A stretch of DNA of 64,000 bases from Propioniciclava coleopterorum (GTDB lineage Bacteria; Actinomycetota; Actinomycetes; Propionibacteriales; Propionibacteriaceae). Numbering within the stretch: position 1 is the stretch's first letter; every line of letters begins with the position of its first letter. Below are positions 9,707-17,266 of this stretch, in pieces. Where the stretch lies: positions 2,560,722-2,624,721 of the forward strand of contig NZ_CP049865.1 in NCBI RefSeq assembly GCF_011393335.1, read 5' to 3'. The notes under the pieces are model-generated. The model did not search any database. It was not told the origin of the DNA and worked only from the letters and a program-made list of their open reading frames with translations. The translations under genes and the position numbers were made by a program.

Positions 9707-10365
9707 TCAACGCAGGTAGTAGACGCGGGGCTGGGTTCCGACCTCTTCCTTGAGGCGGAACGCCCGGGGCTGGCGGCCAGCTTGCTGACCACGGACTCGG
9801 GGTCGTTCAGGTCCCCGAAGAAGCGCGCGTCGCCGATGCAGGTCTCGGCGCACGCCGGCTCCTCGCCGCGTTCGAGGCGGTGCATGCAGAAGTTGCACTT
9901 GCGGACCGTGCCCCAGGGCGATTTCCAGGGGGCGCGCTCGCCGCGGTCGACGCCGTACTCGGGCGACTGCAGCACGTCGGCGCCCTGCACCTCGTCGACG
10001 TAGGACTCGCCGAAGTCGAAGCTGCGGGCCCCGTAGGGGCAGGCGGTGATGCAGTAGCGGCAGCCGATGCAGCGGTCGCCGTCGATGACGACGATGCCGT
10101 TGTCGTGCTTGTAGGTCGCGTTGACGGGGCACACCGTGACGCACGGCGGCTCGTCGCACTGCATGCAGGGCCGGGGAATGTTCACGCGGCGCACATTAGG
10201 GAACGTTCCCGTTTCCATTTCCACGACCACGTTGTAGGACACGCCGGGCGGGGTGCGGTTCTCCGCTTTGCACGCCACGGTGCAGGAATCGCAGCCGACG
10301 CACTTCTGCAGGTCGATGACCATGCCCCAGCGTGGCCCGCTCGACTCTTGGGTGGGGGACGTCAT
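9707..10365 (-). CDS. ttrB: TtrB-like four-cluster Fe-S electron transfer subunit, frameshifted near the end
   Basis: A 219-residue protein (after correction) with four cysteine groups: [42 protein letters not shown] and CNFCMHRLE ... ACAETC. This is the standard four-[4Fe-4S] subunit that links a NrfD-type membrane subunit to a molybdoenzyme. The start ATG (10363-10365) has an AGGAGG ribosome site and lies about 70 bases after the predicted promoter. Near the C-terminus one G is missing in the GGGG run at 9766-9769; restoring it gives [18 protein letters not shown] and a stop just before the NrfD-like gene. It has no signal peptide of its own, so it probably travels with the Tat-exported catalytic subunit. 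Confidence 0.88.
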
Positions 10366-10430
10366 GGCGCGAAACCTCCTGGTGGGAACGCCGTTGGGCC
10401 GAAGAATCTGTGGGGGTGAGCCCCAGTCGG

Positions 10431-10464
10431 GTACTACCGTATGTCGTAGTTCGAGGTCGTGCAA
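10431..10464 (-). promoter_or_regulatory. ttr-like operon promoter with nar-type operator
   Basis: On the minus strand, TTGCAC (10464-10459) and TACGGT (10441-10436) form a promoter with a 17-bp spacer. The spacer and -10 are covered by AACTACGACAT-ACG-GTAGT (10451-10433), which shares 11 identical bases with the narK operator at 1107-1125, although its half-sites are three bases further apart. The surrounding 10.44-10.56 kb is less GC-rich than the coding DNA. One regulator probably controls both nitrate and tetrathionate-type respiration. Confidence 0.6.
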
Positions 10465-10656
10465 CTCGGGGCGGAGTTGTTCTCGTGTCGCATTCGTGCT
10501 ACTCGGAAGCATTCAGTGAGCATTGTCCGAATGTCGCCTTGCCTCTTGATTTATCGGCGCGACTATGAGGCGGGTCCGGGGTCGGGGCGCCGGTCGCCGC
10601 GGGCGGGCCGGTCGGGGCGTCGCCGCGCCGGGTCGGCCCGGTAGGGTTGAGCGGTC

Positions 10657-12459
10657 ATGGCGCATCTGCTCGGGGCCGAGGGCCTTCACCTGGAATTTCC
10701 CACCAAGGTCGTCTTCGACGCCGTCTCGCTCGGCGTGGACGAGGGCGACCGCATCGGTGTGGTCGGACGCAACGGCGACGGCAAGTCCAGCCTGCTCGGC
10801 CTGCTGTCGGGGCGGCTGGAGCCCGACGCCGGCCGGGTCACCCGGCGCGGCGGGGTGCGCATCGGCGTCCTCGATCAGGCCGACACCCTGGACCCGGACC
10901 TCACCGTGGCGCGCACCGTCGTCGGGGACGCGGCCGAGCACGAGTGGGCGGGCGACCCCCGCGTCCGGGACGTCATCGCCGGCCTGCTGGCCGACGTGCC
11001 CTGGGACGCTGAGATCGGGACGCTGTCGGGCGGGCAGCGGCGCCGCGCCGCGCTCGCCGCGCTGCTCGTGGGGGACTGGGACGTCCTGATCCTGGACGAG
11101 CCGACCAACCACCTCGACGTCGAGGCCATCACCTGGCTCGCCGGTCACCTCAAGCAGCGCTGGACCCCCAGCCAGGGCGGCCTGCTGGTCGTGACGCACG
11201 ACCGCTGGTTCCTCGACGAGATCTGCACCGCCACCTGGGAGGTGCACGACCGGATCGTCGAGCCCTTCGAGGGTGGGTACGCCGCCTACATCCTGCAGCG
11301 CGTCGAGCGCGACCGGCAGGCCGCGGCCACCGAGGCGCGCCGGCAGAACCTGGCGCGCAAGGAACTCGCCTGGCTGCGGCGCGGCGCCCCCGCGCGGACC
11401 TCCAAGCCCAAGTTCCGTATCGACGCCGCCAACGCGCTGATCGCCGACGTGCCGCCGCTGCGCGACGCCCTCGAGCTCCAGAGCCTCGCCGTCGCCCGCC
11501 TCGGCAAGGACGTCGTCGACCTGCTCGACGCCGGGCTCGCCTACGGCGACAAGCAGGTGCTCAACAAGGTCACCTGGCGGATCGCGCCCGGCGAGCGCAC
11601 CGGCGTCCTGGGCGCCAACGGGGCCGGCAAGTCGACGCTGCTGCACCTGATCGACGGCGACCTCGCCCCGACGTCCGGACGCGTCAAGCGCGGCACCACC
11701 GTGCAGGTCGCCACGCTGGGCCAGGGGATCTCCGAGCTGGAGGAGGTCTGGGACGACCCGGTCCGCGTCGTGCTGGGCCGGCTGCGCACCAGCTACACCT
11801 TCGGCTCCGGCTCCAAGGCTCAGGAGCTCTCCCCGGGGCAGTTGCTCGAGCGGCTCGGCTTCTCCAGCGCCCAGCTGTCCACGCCGGTGAAGGACCTCTC
11901 GGGCGGGCAGCAGCGCCGGCTGCAGTTGCTGCTGATCCTGCTGAGCCAGCCCAACGTCCTGATCCTCGACGAGCCCACCAACGATCTGGACACCGACATG
12001 CTGGCGGCGATGGAGGACCTCCTCGACGCCTGGCCCGGCACCCTGATCGTCGTCAGCCACGACCGCTACTTCCTGGAGCGGGTCACCGACCAGCAGTACG
12101 CGGTCATGGACGGGGCGCTGCGCCACCTGCCGCGCGGCGTCGAGGAGTACCTCGAGCTCCGCGCCGCCGCGGCGGCCGCGCCCCGCCCCGGCGCGTCCGG
12201 CCCGTCCCGGCCCGCCGCCGCGCCCGCGTCCGGGCTGACCAGCGGGCAGGAGCGGGCGCTGCGCAAGGAGATCCAGGCCGCCGAGCGCCGCATGGAGCGG
12301 CTGCACGCCGAGATCGAGAAGCTGAACGCGACGATGGCCACCGCCGACCCCTCCGACTACGCGGGCCTCCAGGCGCTCCACGAGGACGTCCGCACCCGCG
12401 AGGCCGAGATCGAGTCGCTGGAGGAGCGCTGGCTCGAGCTGGCGGACGATCTGGGCTGA
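10657..12459 (+). CDS. ABC-F family ATPase, Uup-like
   Basis: A 600-residue protein with two ATP-binding cassettes in one chain and no membrane segments. Walker A motifs are GRNGDGKSS and GANGAGKST; signature motifs are LSGGQRRR and LSGGQQRR; Walker B/ABC-F motifs are LDEPTNHLD and LDEPTNDLD. After the second cassette comes an alanine/proline linker and a coiled coil (about residues 525-600) as in Uup and related ribosome or DNA-associated ABC-F proteins. It acts in the cytoplasm, probably on ribosomes; a drug-resistance role is possible but nothing here shows it. A TAGGGT box ends nine bases before the ATG, suggesting an almost leaderless transcript. Confidence 0.9.
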   Translation: MAHLLGAEGLHLEFPTKVVFDAVSLGVDEGDRIGVVGRNGDGKSSLLGLLSGRLEPDAGRVTRRGGVRIGVLDQADTLDPDLTVARTVVGDAAEHEWAGDPRVRDVIAGLLADVPWDAEIGTLSGGQRRRAALAALLVGDWDVLILDEPTNHLDVEAITWLAGHLKQRWTPSQGGLLVVTHDRWFLDEICTATWEVHDRIVEPFEGGYAAYILQRVERDRQAAATEARRQNLARKELAWLRRGAPARTSKPKFRIDAANALIADVPPLRDALELQSLAVARLGKDVVDLLDAGLAYGDKQVLNKVTWRIAPGERTGVLGANGAGKSTLLHLIDGDLAPTSGRVKRGTTVQVATLGQGISELEEVWDDPVRVVLGRLRTSYTFGSGSKAQELSPGQLLERLGFSSAQLSTPVKDLSGGQQRRLQLLLILLSQPNVLILDEPTNDLDTDMLAAMEDLLDAWPGTLIVVSHDRYFLERVTDQQYAVMDGALRHLPRGVEEYLELRAAAAAAPRPGASGPSRPAAAPASGLTSGQERALRKEIQAAERRMERLHAEIEKLNATMATADPSDYAGLQALHEDVRTREAEIESLEERWLELADDLG

Positions 12460-12477
12460 TCGCCGCCCCACCCGTCT

Positions 12478-12528
12478 CTTACTGTCTATAGTAGTAAGTA
12501 CGGTAAGGACGGTGAGGACGGTGAGGGC
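12478..12528 (+). promoter_or_regulatory. gntR promoter, operator dyad and 9-bp repeat leader
   Basis: CTTACT-N9-AGTAAG (12478-12498) is a dyad enclosing the -10 box TATAGT (12487-12492), the layout expected for autoregulation by a YtrA-type GntR repressor. The predicted leader consists of three tandem 9-mers, GGTAAGGAC, GGTGAGGAC and GGTGAGGGC (12502-12528), the last acting as the ribosome site directly before GTG 12529. Confidence 0.6.
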
Positions 12529-12903
12529 GTGCACATCCTGGTGTCGCAGTCGAGCGGGGTGCCGCTCTACGAGCAGATCGTGGAGCAGGTCATCCGGGCG
12601 ATCCTCGCCGGCGAGCTGGCCGCCGGGGACGCCCTGCCCTCGCTGCGCGCGCTCGCGGCGGACCTGCGCGTCAGCCTGATCACCACCACCCGTGCGTACG
12701 CCGAGCTGACCGCGGCGGGCTGGATCGTGAGCGTCCCGGGGCGGGGCGCCTTCGTGTGCGAACTGGACCCTGCCCGCATCCGCGCCGGCGCCCTGGAGCG
12801 CGTCCGTGCGGACCTCACGCGCGCCGTCTCGCTCGTGCGGGACGGCGAGCACGTCACCCTCACCGATCTGCATCACATGCTGGAGGAGGAATGGCGACGA
12901 TGA
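12529..12903 (+). CDS. GntR-family regulator, YtrA subfamily
   Basis: A 124-residue protein: a GntR winged helix at about residues 5-75 ([20 protein letters not shown], then [14 protein letters not shown]) and only a short helical tail, which is the YtrA subfamily pattern. Such proteins repress an adjacent ABC transporter operon, often one responding to cell-wall antibiotics or acetoin. Here it is the first gene of a three-gene operon with an ABC ATPase and a permease; its end overlaps the ATPase start. The operator dyad directly upstream supports autoregulation. The ligand cannot be read from sequence. Confidence 0.88.
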   Translation: MHILVSQSSGVPLYEQIVEQVIRAILAGELAAGDALPSLRALAADLRVSLITTTRAYAELTAAGWIVSVPGRGAFVCELDPARIRAGALERVRADLTRAVSLVRDGEHVTLTDLHHMLEEEWRR

Positions 12904-13747
12904 ACACGGCGATCGCGACGCGGGGCCTGGTGGTGGAGCACGGGACGTTCGCCCTCGGGCCCCTGGATCTGCAGATCCCCGCAGGTCTGGTCACCGGCTT
13001 CCTGGGGGCGAACGGGTCGGGCAAGACGACCACGCTGAAGACGCTGTTGGGGCTCGTCCGACCGCGGGGCGGCGCCTATGAGATGCCGCCGGCCGGTCAG
13101 GTCGGGGTCTCGCTCGACGAGCTCTGCCTCGTCCCGGACTGGACGCTGCGGCAGGCGGCGGCGGCGATCGCCGGGTTCCGCCCCGGTTGGGACCAGCCCT
13201 ACGTCGACGCGGTCTGGGAGCGGTTCGGGTTGCGGCCGGACGCCCGGGTGAAGGAGCTGTCGCGGGGCAGGGAGGGGTGCTCGGGGTCTCGCTGGCCCTG
13301 GGGAACCACCCGGCGCTGCTCCTGCTCGACGAGCCCACGAGCGGGCTGGACCCGGGCGCGCGTCTCGACCTGGTGGACCTGCTGCGCGAGCACATGGTGG
13401 CCGACGGCAGGACCCTGCTGTTCTCCACCCACATCACGGCCGACCTGGACGACTTCGCCGACCACCTCGTCCTCATCCGGGACGGCCGCATCGTCTCGCA
13501 GGGTCCGGCCGCCCAGGTGCGCGAGGGGGTCGCGCTCGTGCGGGGGCTGCGCGAGGACCTGATCGGGGCGCCGGCCGGCCTGCTGCTCGGCGCCCGGTGG
13601 CGCGGCGACCGGTTCGAGGGCCTCGTCGCCGTCGACGAACTCGGCGCGGTCCCGCGGCGCTGCGAGGTCGCCGAGGCCTCGCTGGACCAGTTGGTGGCCC
13701 TCCTGGGCCGCACGGACCGCGGTGCGCCGCGGGGGAGGACGCGGTGA
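12891..13747 (+). CDS. ABC transporter ATP-binding protein, frameshifted
   Basis: A single-cassette ATPase of about 285 residues. Walker A is GANGSGKTT, the signature is LSRGQ, and Walker B is [12 protein letters not shown] followed by the H-loop STHIT. One G is missing from the GGGG run at 13264-13267, inside the signature motif; restoring it gives [16 protein letters not shown] and joins the two halves. ATG 12891 follows GGAGGAGGA closely; ATG 12900, which overlaps the gntR stop as ATGA, is spaced better and may be the real start. It energises the permease encoded next, with which it overlaps as TGATG. The drug or metabolite exported is unknown. Confidence 0.87.
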
Positions 13748-14409
13748 TGGCAGCGACGTGGCGGTTCGCCGGGCTCGACCTGAGGGCCCTGTGGCCCTAC
13801 TACCGTGCGATGGCGTTCCCGGTGGTGCTCATCCTGGTGGCGCTGGGGGTGACGACCGGCGAGCCGGGCGGCCTGATCGTCGCGATGGCGATGGCGGCCT
13901 GCATCTTCGTGCCGCAGTACCTGTTCTCGCTCGACGAGCGCTCGCGGCTCGACACGCTCTACGCGGTCCTCGGCATCCCCCGGGCCGCGGTGGTGCGGGG
14001 ACGCTACCTGAGCACCCTGGCGATCGCGGGGGCCTTCATGCTGCTGGGCGTGGCGGGGGCGCTCGTGGTCGCGGCGGTGCGCGGCCTGCCGGTGACCGCC
14101 GGCGAACTGGCGCTGATGGCCGGGGTGGGGGTGCTGATGATGGCGGTGATCCTCGCGGGCACGCTGCCGCTGCCGTTCGCCCTCGGGCAGACCCGCGCGC
14201 GGTTCGCGGCGCTCGGCCTCGCGGGAGGCGTCACCCTCGTCCTCGCGCTCGTCGCCCTGCTCGCGCCGGGCGCGCTGTCCGCCGCGCTGGACGCCCTCGC
14301 CTCCTGGCACCCGGCGGCGGTGGCGACGGGGCTCGCGATGGTCGCGGGGGCGTTGCTCGCCGGATCGATCGCCCTGTCGACCGCGCTGTACGGCCGCCGG
14401 GACCTGTAG
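13747..14409 (+). CDS. ABC-2 type membrane permease
   Basis: A 220-residue protein with about six hydrophobic segments (for example VVLILVALGVTTGE and LSTLAIAGAFMLLGVAGALV) and the cytoplasmic SLDERSRLDTLYAVLGIPR element found in ABC-2 permeases of bacitracin/YtrB-like systems. It starts in TGATG overlap with the ATPase gene and is the last member of the gntR-ABC-permease operon. It forms the transport path of that exporter in the cytoplasmic membrane. Confidence 0.82.
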   Translation: MAATWRFAGLDLRALWPYYRAMAFPVVLILVALGVTTGEPGGLIVAMAMAACIFVPQYLFSLDERSRLDTLYAVLGIPRAAVVRGRYLSTLAIAGAFMLLGVAGALVVAAVRGLPVTAGELALMAGVGVLMMAVILAGTLPLPFALGQTRARFAALGLAGGVTLVLALVALLAPGALSAALDALASWHPAAVATGLAMVAGALLAGSIALSTALYGRRDL

Positions 14410-14413
14410 GAAC

Positions 14414-15535
14414 TCAGTAGCCCGAGCGGGCGTACTGCGGGGCCTGGGGGTTGTCCGCCGGCAGCACGCCGAGCTCGGACGCCGCCGCGGCGGCCCAGTG
14501 CGGGTTGCGCAGGGCGGCGCGTCCGATCGACACGGCGTCGGCCTGCCCCGACACGAGGATCGTCTCGGCCTGACGCGCGTCGTCGATCAGCCCGACCGCG
14601 CTCACGACCGCGCCGGTGCCCGCGAGCGCTGCGTGGATGCGGGACGCGAGCGGCACCTGGTAGCCGGGCGCGACCGGGACGGCCGAGCCGGCGGTCAGGC
14701 CGCCGCTGGAGGCGTCCACCCAGGTCACGCCGTGGCGCTCGACGAGGACGCGCGCGAGCCGGGCGTTGGCCGCCACGTCCCAGCCCGACTCCACCCAGTC
14801 GGTGGCGCTGAGCCGGATGCCCAGCGGCTTGTCGGCGGGCCACGCGGCGCGCACGGCGTCCACGACTTCGCGCACGATCCGCGTCCGGTTCGCCTCCGAG
14901 CCCCCGTAGCCGTCGGTGCGCGTGTTCGTGAGCGGCGAGCAGAACTGGTGCAGCAGGTAGCCGTGAGCGGCGTGGATCTGGACGACGTCGTAGCCGGCCG
15001 CGTCGGCGCGCCGGGCGGACGCGGCGAACGCCTCGACCACCCCGGCGATGCCGTCGGCGTCCAGGGCGCGGGCGGGCGCCAGGGAGGGCAGCACGGGGGC
15101 GTCCGCGACCCCGACGGTCGCCCAGCCGCCGGCCTCCGGCGGGACGGTGCCCGCGCCGAAGCCCGGCAGCGCCGGGTAGGTGGACGCCTTGCCGCCGGCG
15201 TGGGCGAGTTGCGCCCCGGCGGCGGCGCCCTGGCTGTGGGCGAAGGCGACCAGGCGGGCGTGCGCGGCGGTCTGCTCGTCGTTCCACAGGCCGACGTCGC
15301 CGGGCGAGATCCGGCCCTCGGCGGTGACGCCGGTGGCCTCGGTCACCACCAGCCCGAAGCCGCCGGCCGCGAAGGCGCCGAGGTTCTGCAGGTGCCAGTC
15401 GTGCGGGACGCCGTCGCCGGCGTCGATCGCGTACTGGCACATGGGCGCCACGAAGGCGCGGTTACGCACGAACATCCCCGCGCCGGACGGCGCGGGGATC
15501 GTGACGGGCGTGAAGAGCAGGGGTGGGGTCGCCAC
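14414..15535 (-). CDS. Old yellow enzyme family NADH:flavin oxidoreductase (YqjM-like)
   Basis: A 373-residue FMN-dependent TIM barrel. VAPMCQYAIDAGDGVPHDWH near the N-terminus contains the cysteine that tunes the flavin in the YqjM class; QIHAAHGYLLHQFCSP is the His/His substrate-binding region, and NTRTDGYGGS and SIGRAALRNP are family signatures. These enzymes reduce activated C=C bonds using NAD(P)H; the natural substrate is rarely known. It ends five bases from the ABC permease stop (convergent) and follows DUF4191 with a four-base gap in the lipA-DUF4191-OYE direction. Confidence 0.9.
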   Translation of the reverse strand: MATPPLLFTPVTIPAPSGAGMFVRNRAFVAPMCQYAIDAGDGVPHDWHLQNLGAFAAGGFGLVVTEATGVTAEGRISPGDVGLWNDEQTAAHARLVAFAHSQGAAAGAQLAHAGGKASTYPALPGFGAGTVPPEAGGWATVGVADAPVLPSLAPARALDADGIAGVVEAFAASARRADAAGYDVVQIHAAHGYLLHQFCSPLTNTRTDGYGGSEANRTRIVREVVDAVRAAWPADKPLGIRLSATDWVESGWDVAANARLARVLVERHGVTWVDASSGGLTAGSAVPVAPGYQVPLASRIHAALAGTGAVVSAVGLIDDARQAETILVSGQADAVSIGRAALRNPHWAAAAASELGVLPADNPQAPQYARSGY

Positions 15536-15538
15536 GGG

Positions 15539-16303
15539 TCAGCGGCCGCGCATGGCGCGGTTGAGGCCCTTCGGGGTGGGCATCGGACCCTTGGGCAGCG
15601 GCGCCTTCGGGCGGACGGCGTCCAGCGCACGGATCCGCTGCTTCACCTCGGCGACCTGGAACGGCTGCAGCGCCTTGGGCAGCTTCTCGATGTGCTTCTG
15701 CAGATCGCCCAGCTTCATCTGGCCGCCCGCGTTGCCGAGCACCAGCGTCGTGACGGGCGTCCCGAAGGACACCTGCTCGTGCTTGCGCTGCTCGCCGTTC
15801 AGCATCTCGCGGACGCGTCCGGCCGAGCCCTCACCGATCAGGACGATGCCCATCGGCCCGACGACGCGGTGCACCATGTCCATCTGGCGGTTGGCGTTGA
15901 TGCCCATGTCGTAGGAGTACTTCTTGTTGTTGAGCAGCTGCAGGGCGACCTCGGCCGAGCCCGGCTGCCCCTCGTAGCGCTTGATCGTGGCGAACTTCAC
16001 CCGGCGGGTCAGGATCAGCATGGCGCCGAGCAGGCCGGCCATCAGCGCGAGCGGCACGTAGGCCCACCACGCCATCTGGGTGAGCAGCCCCAGCACGATG
16101 ATGACCGCGGCGACGCCCAGGCCGACGCCCAGCATCCACCAGGTGACGGACGGGTCGATCTCGGCCGTGCGCTTGTAGGCCTCGACGATCTGCCGGACGC
16201 GCCCCCAGTCGCGGGGGTCGTCGCTGTTCTTCTTGCGCAGCTTCTCGGCCTTCTGCTCGGCCTTCTGCTTCGCGGCGAGCTCTTTCGCCTTCTCGCTAGC
16301 CAT
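15539..16303 (-). CDS. DUF4191 membrane protein
   Basis: A 254-residue protein with a charged N-terminal helix rich in lysine and glutamate (residues 1-40), two membrane segments at about 55-105 (MLGVGLGVAAVIIVLGLL and YVPLALMAGLLGAMLIL), then a cytoplasmic domain including RRVKFATIKRYEGQPGSAE and a basic, proline-rich tail. The family is confined to Actinobacteria and almost always follows lipA, as here (six-base gap). The function is unknown; position suggests a link with lipoylation or with the membrane side of the respiratory dehydrogenases. Confidence 0.88.
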   Translation of the reverse strand: MASEKAKELAAKQKAEQKAEKLRKKNSDDPRDWGRVRQIVEAYKRTAEIDPSVTWWMLGVGLGVAAVIIVLGLLTQMAWWAYVPLALMAGLLGAMLILTRRVKFATIKRYEGQPGSAEVALQLLNNKKYSYDMGINANRQMDMVHRVVGPMGIVLIGEGSAGRVREMLNGEQRKHEQVSFGTPVTTLVLGNAGGQMKLGDLQKHIEKLPKALQPFQVAEVKQRIRALDAVRPKAPLPKGPMPTPKGLNRAMRGR

Positions 16304-16309
16304 CCTGGT

Positions 16310-17257
16310 TCACTCCACGCTCGTCGTTGTGGGTGCCTTCTTGCGGGCCTCGATGGCCTGTCGGTAGAGCCTGCCCGCGCGATACGACGAACGGACCAGG
16401 GGACCCGAAAGCACTCCCGCATATCCTAGGCCCTTCGCCTCCTCTTCGAGGTCGCCGAACTCCTCCGGCGTCACCCAGCGGTCGATCGGGTGGTGCAGCG
16501 AGGACGGCCGCAGGTACTGCGTGATGGTGATGAGTTCGGTGCCGGCGTCGCGCAGGTCGACCAGCGCCTGGCTGATCTCCTCGCGGGTCTCGCCCATGCC
16601 GAGGATCAGGTTGGACTTCGTGACCAGGCCGAACGCCCGCGCCTTCGTCAGGACGCCCAGGCTGCGGTCGTAATCGAACGCCGGCCGGATCCGCTTGAAG
16701 ATCCGCGGCACGGTCTCCACGTTGTGGGCGAACACCTCCGGGCGGGACTCGAACACCAGCCCCAGGGCGTGCTCGTTGCCCTTGAAGTCGTCCACCAGCA
16801 GTTCGACGCCGGTGCCCGGGTTGAGCGCCCGGATCTGGCGGCAGGTCTCGGCGTACAGCCAGGACGCCCCGTCGGGCAGGTCGTCGCGCGCCACGCCGGT
16901 GACGGTGGCGTACTTCAGCCCCATCTCGCGCACCGACTCGGCGACGCGCCGCGGCTCGTCCCGGTCGTAGCCCGCCGGCTTGCCGGTGGCGATCTGGCAG
17001 AAGTCGCAGCGGCGCGTGCACTGGTCACCGCCGATGAGGAAGGTCGCCTCGCGGTCCTCCCAGCACTCGAAGATGTTGGGGCAGCCGGCCTCCTGGCACA
17101 CGGTGTGCAGGCCGCCGTCCTTGACCCGTTGCTGCATGTCGCGGTACTCGGGGCCCATCGTGGCCCGGGTCTTGATCCACGGGGGCTTGCGCTCGATGGG
17201 CGTCTGCGCGTTCTTGGCTTCGATGCGAAGGAGGCGGCGAGGCTGGGTGTCGGTCAC
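16310..17257 (-). CDS. lipA: Lipoyl synthase
   Basis: A radical SAM enzyme of 315 residues. It inserts two sulfur atoms into octanoyl chains on lipoyl domains. The auxiliary cluster cysteines are in [12 protein letters not shown] and the radical SAM cluster is CTRRCDFC; the C-terminal RSSYRAG serine ligand is present (VRSSYRAG). The GTG start is supported by a TAGAAT box exactly six bases upstream, typical of a leaderless mRNA, so lipA has its own promoter even though it follows pfkA and lipB on the same strand. With LipB it serves the SucB lipoyl domains encoded 3 kb upstream and the glycine cleavage system. Confidence 0.97.
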   Translation of the reverse strand: MTDTQPRRLLRIEAKNAQTPIERKPPWIKTRATMGPEYRDMQQRVKDGGLHTVCQEAGCPNIFECWEDREATFLIGGDQCTRRCDFCQIATGKPAGYDRDEPRRVAESVREMGLKYATVTGVARDDLPDGASWLYAETCRQIRALNPGTGVELLVDDFKGNEHALGLVFESRPEVFAHNVETVPRIFKRIRPAFDYDRSLGVLTKARAFGLVTKSNLILGMGETREEISQALVDLRDAGTELITITQYLRPSSLHHPIDRWVTPEEFGDLEEEAKGLGYAGVLSGPLVRSSYRAGRLYRQAIEARKKAPTTTSVE

Positions 17258-17266
17258 CCGGTCATT

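Noticed and set aside
8431-10512. A single fused Fe-S/NrfD protein
   Set aside because: The fusion arises only from the base lost at 9766-9769. The true Fe-S protein ends in YYLR and the NrfD-like gene has its own start and ribosome site.
10540-10560. FNR-type box near TTGATTTATC
   Set aside because: The second half-site differs from ATCAA at several positions and the spacing is wrong.
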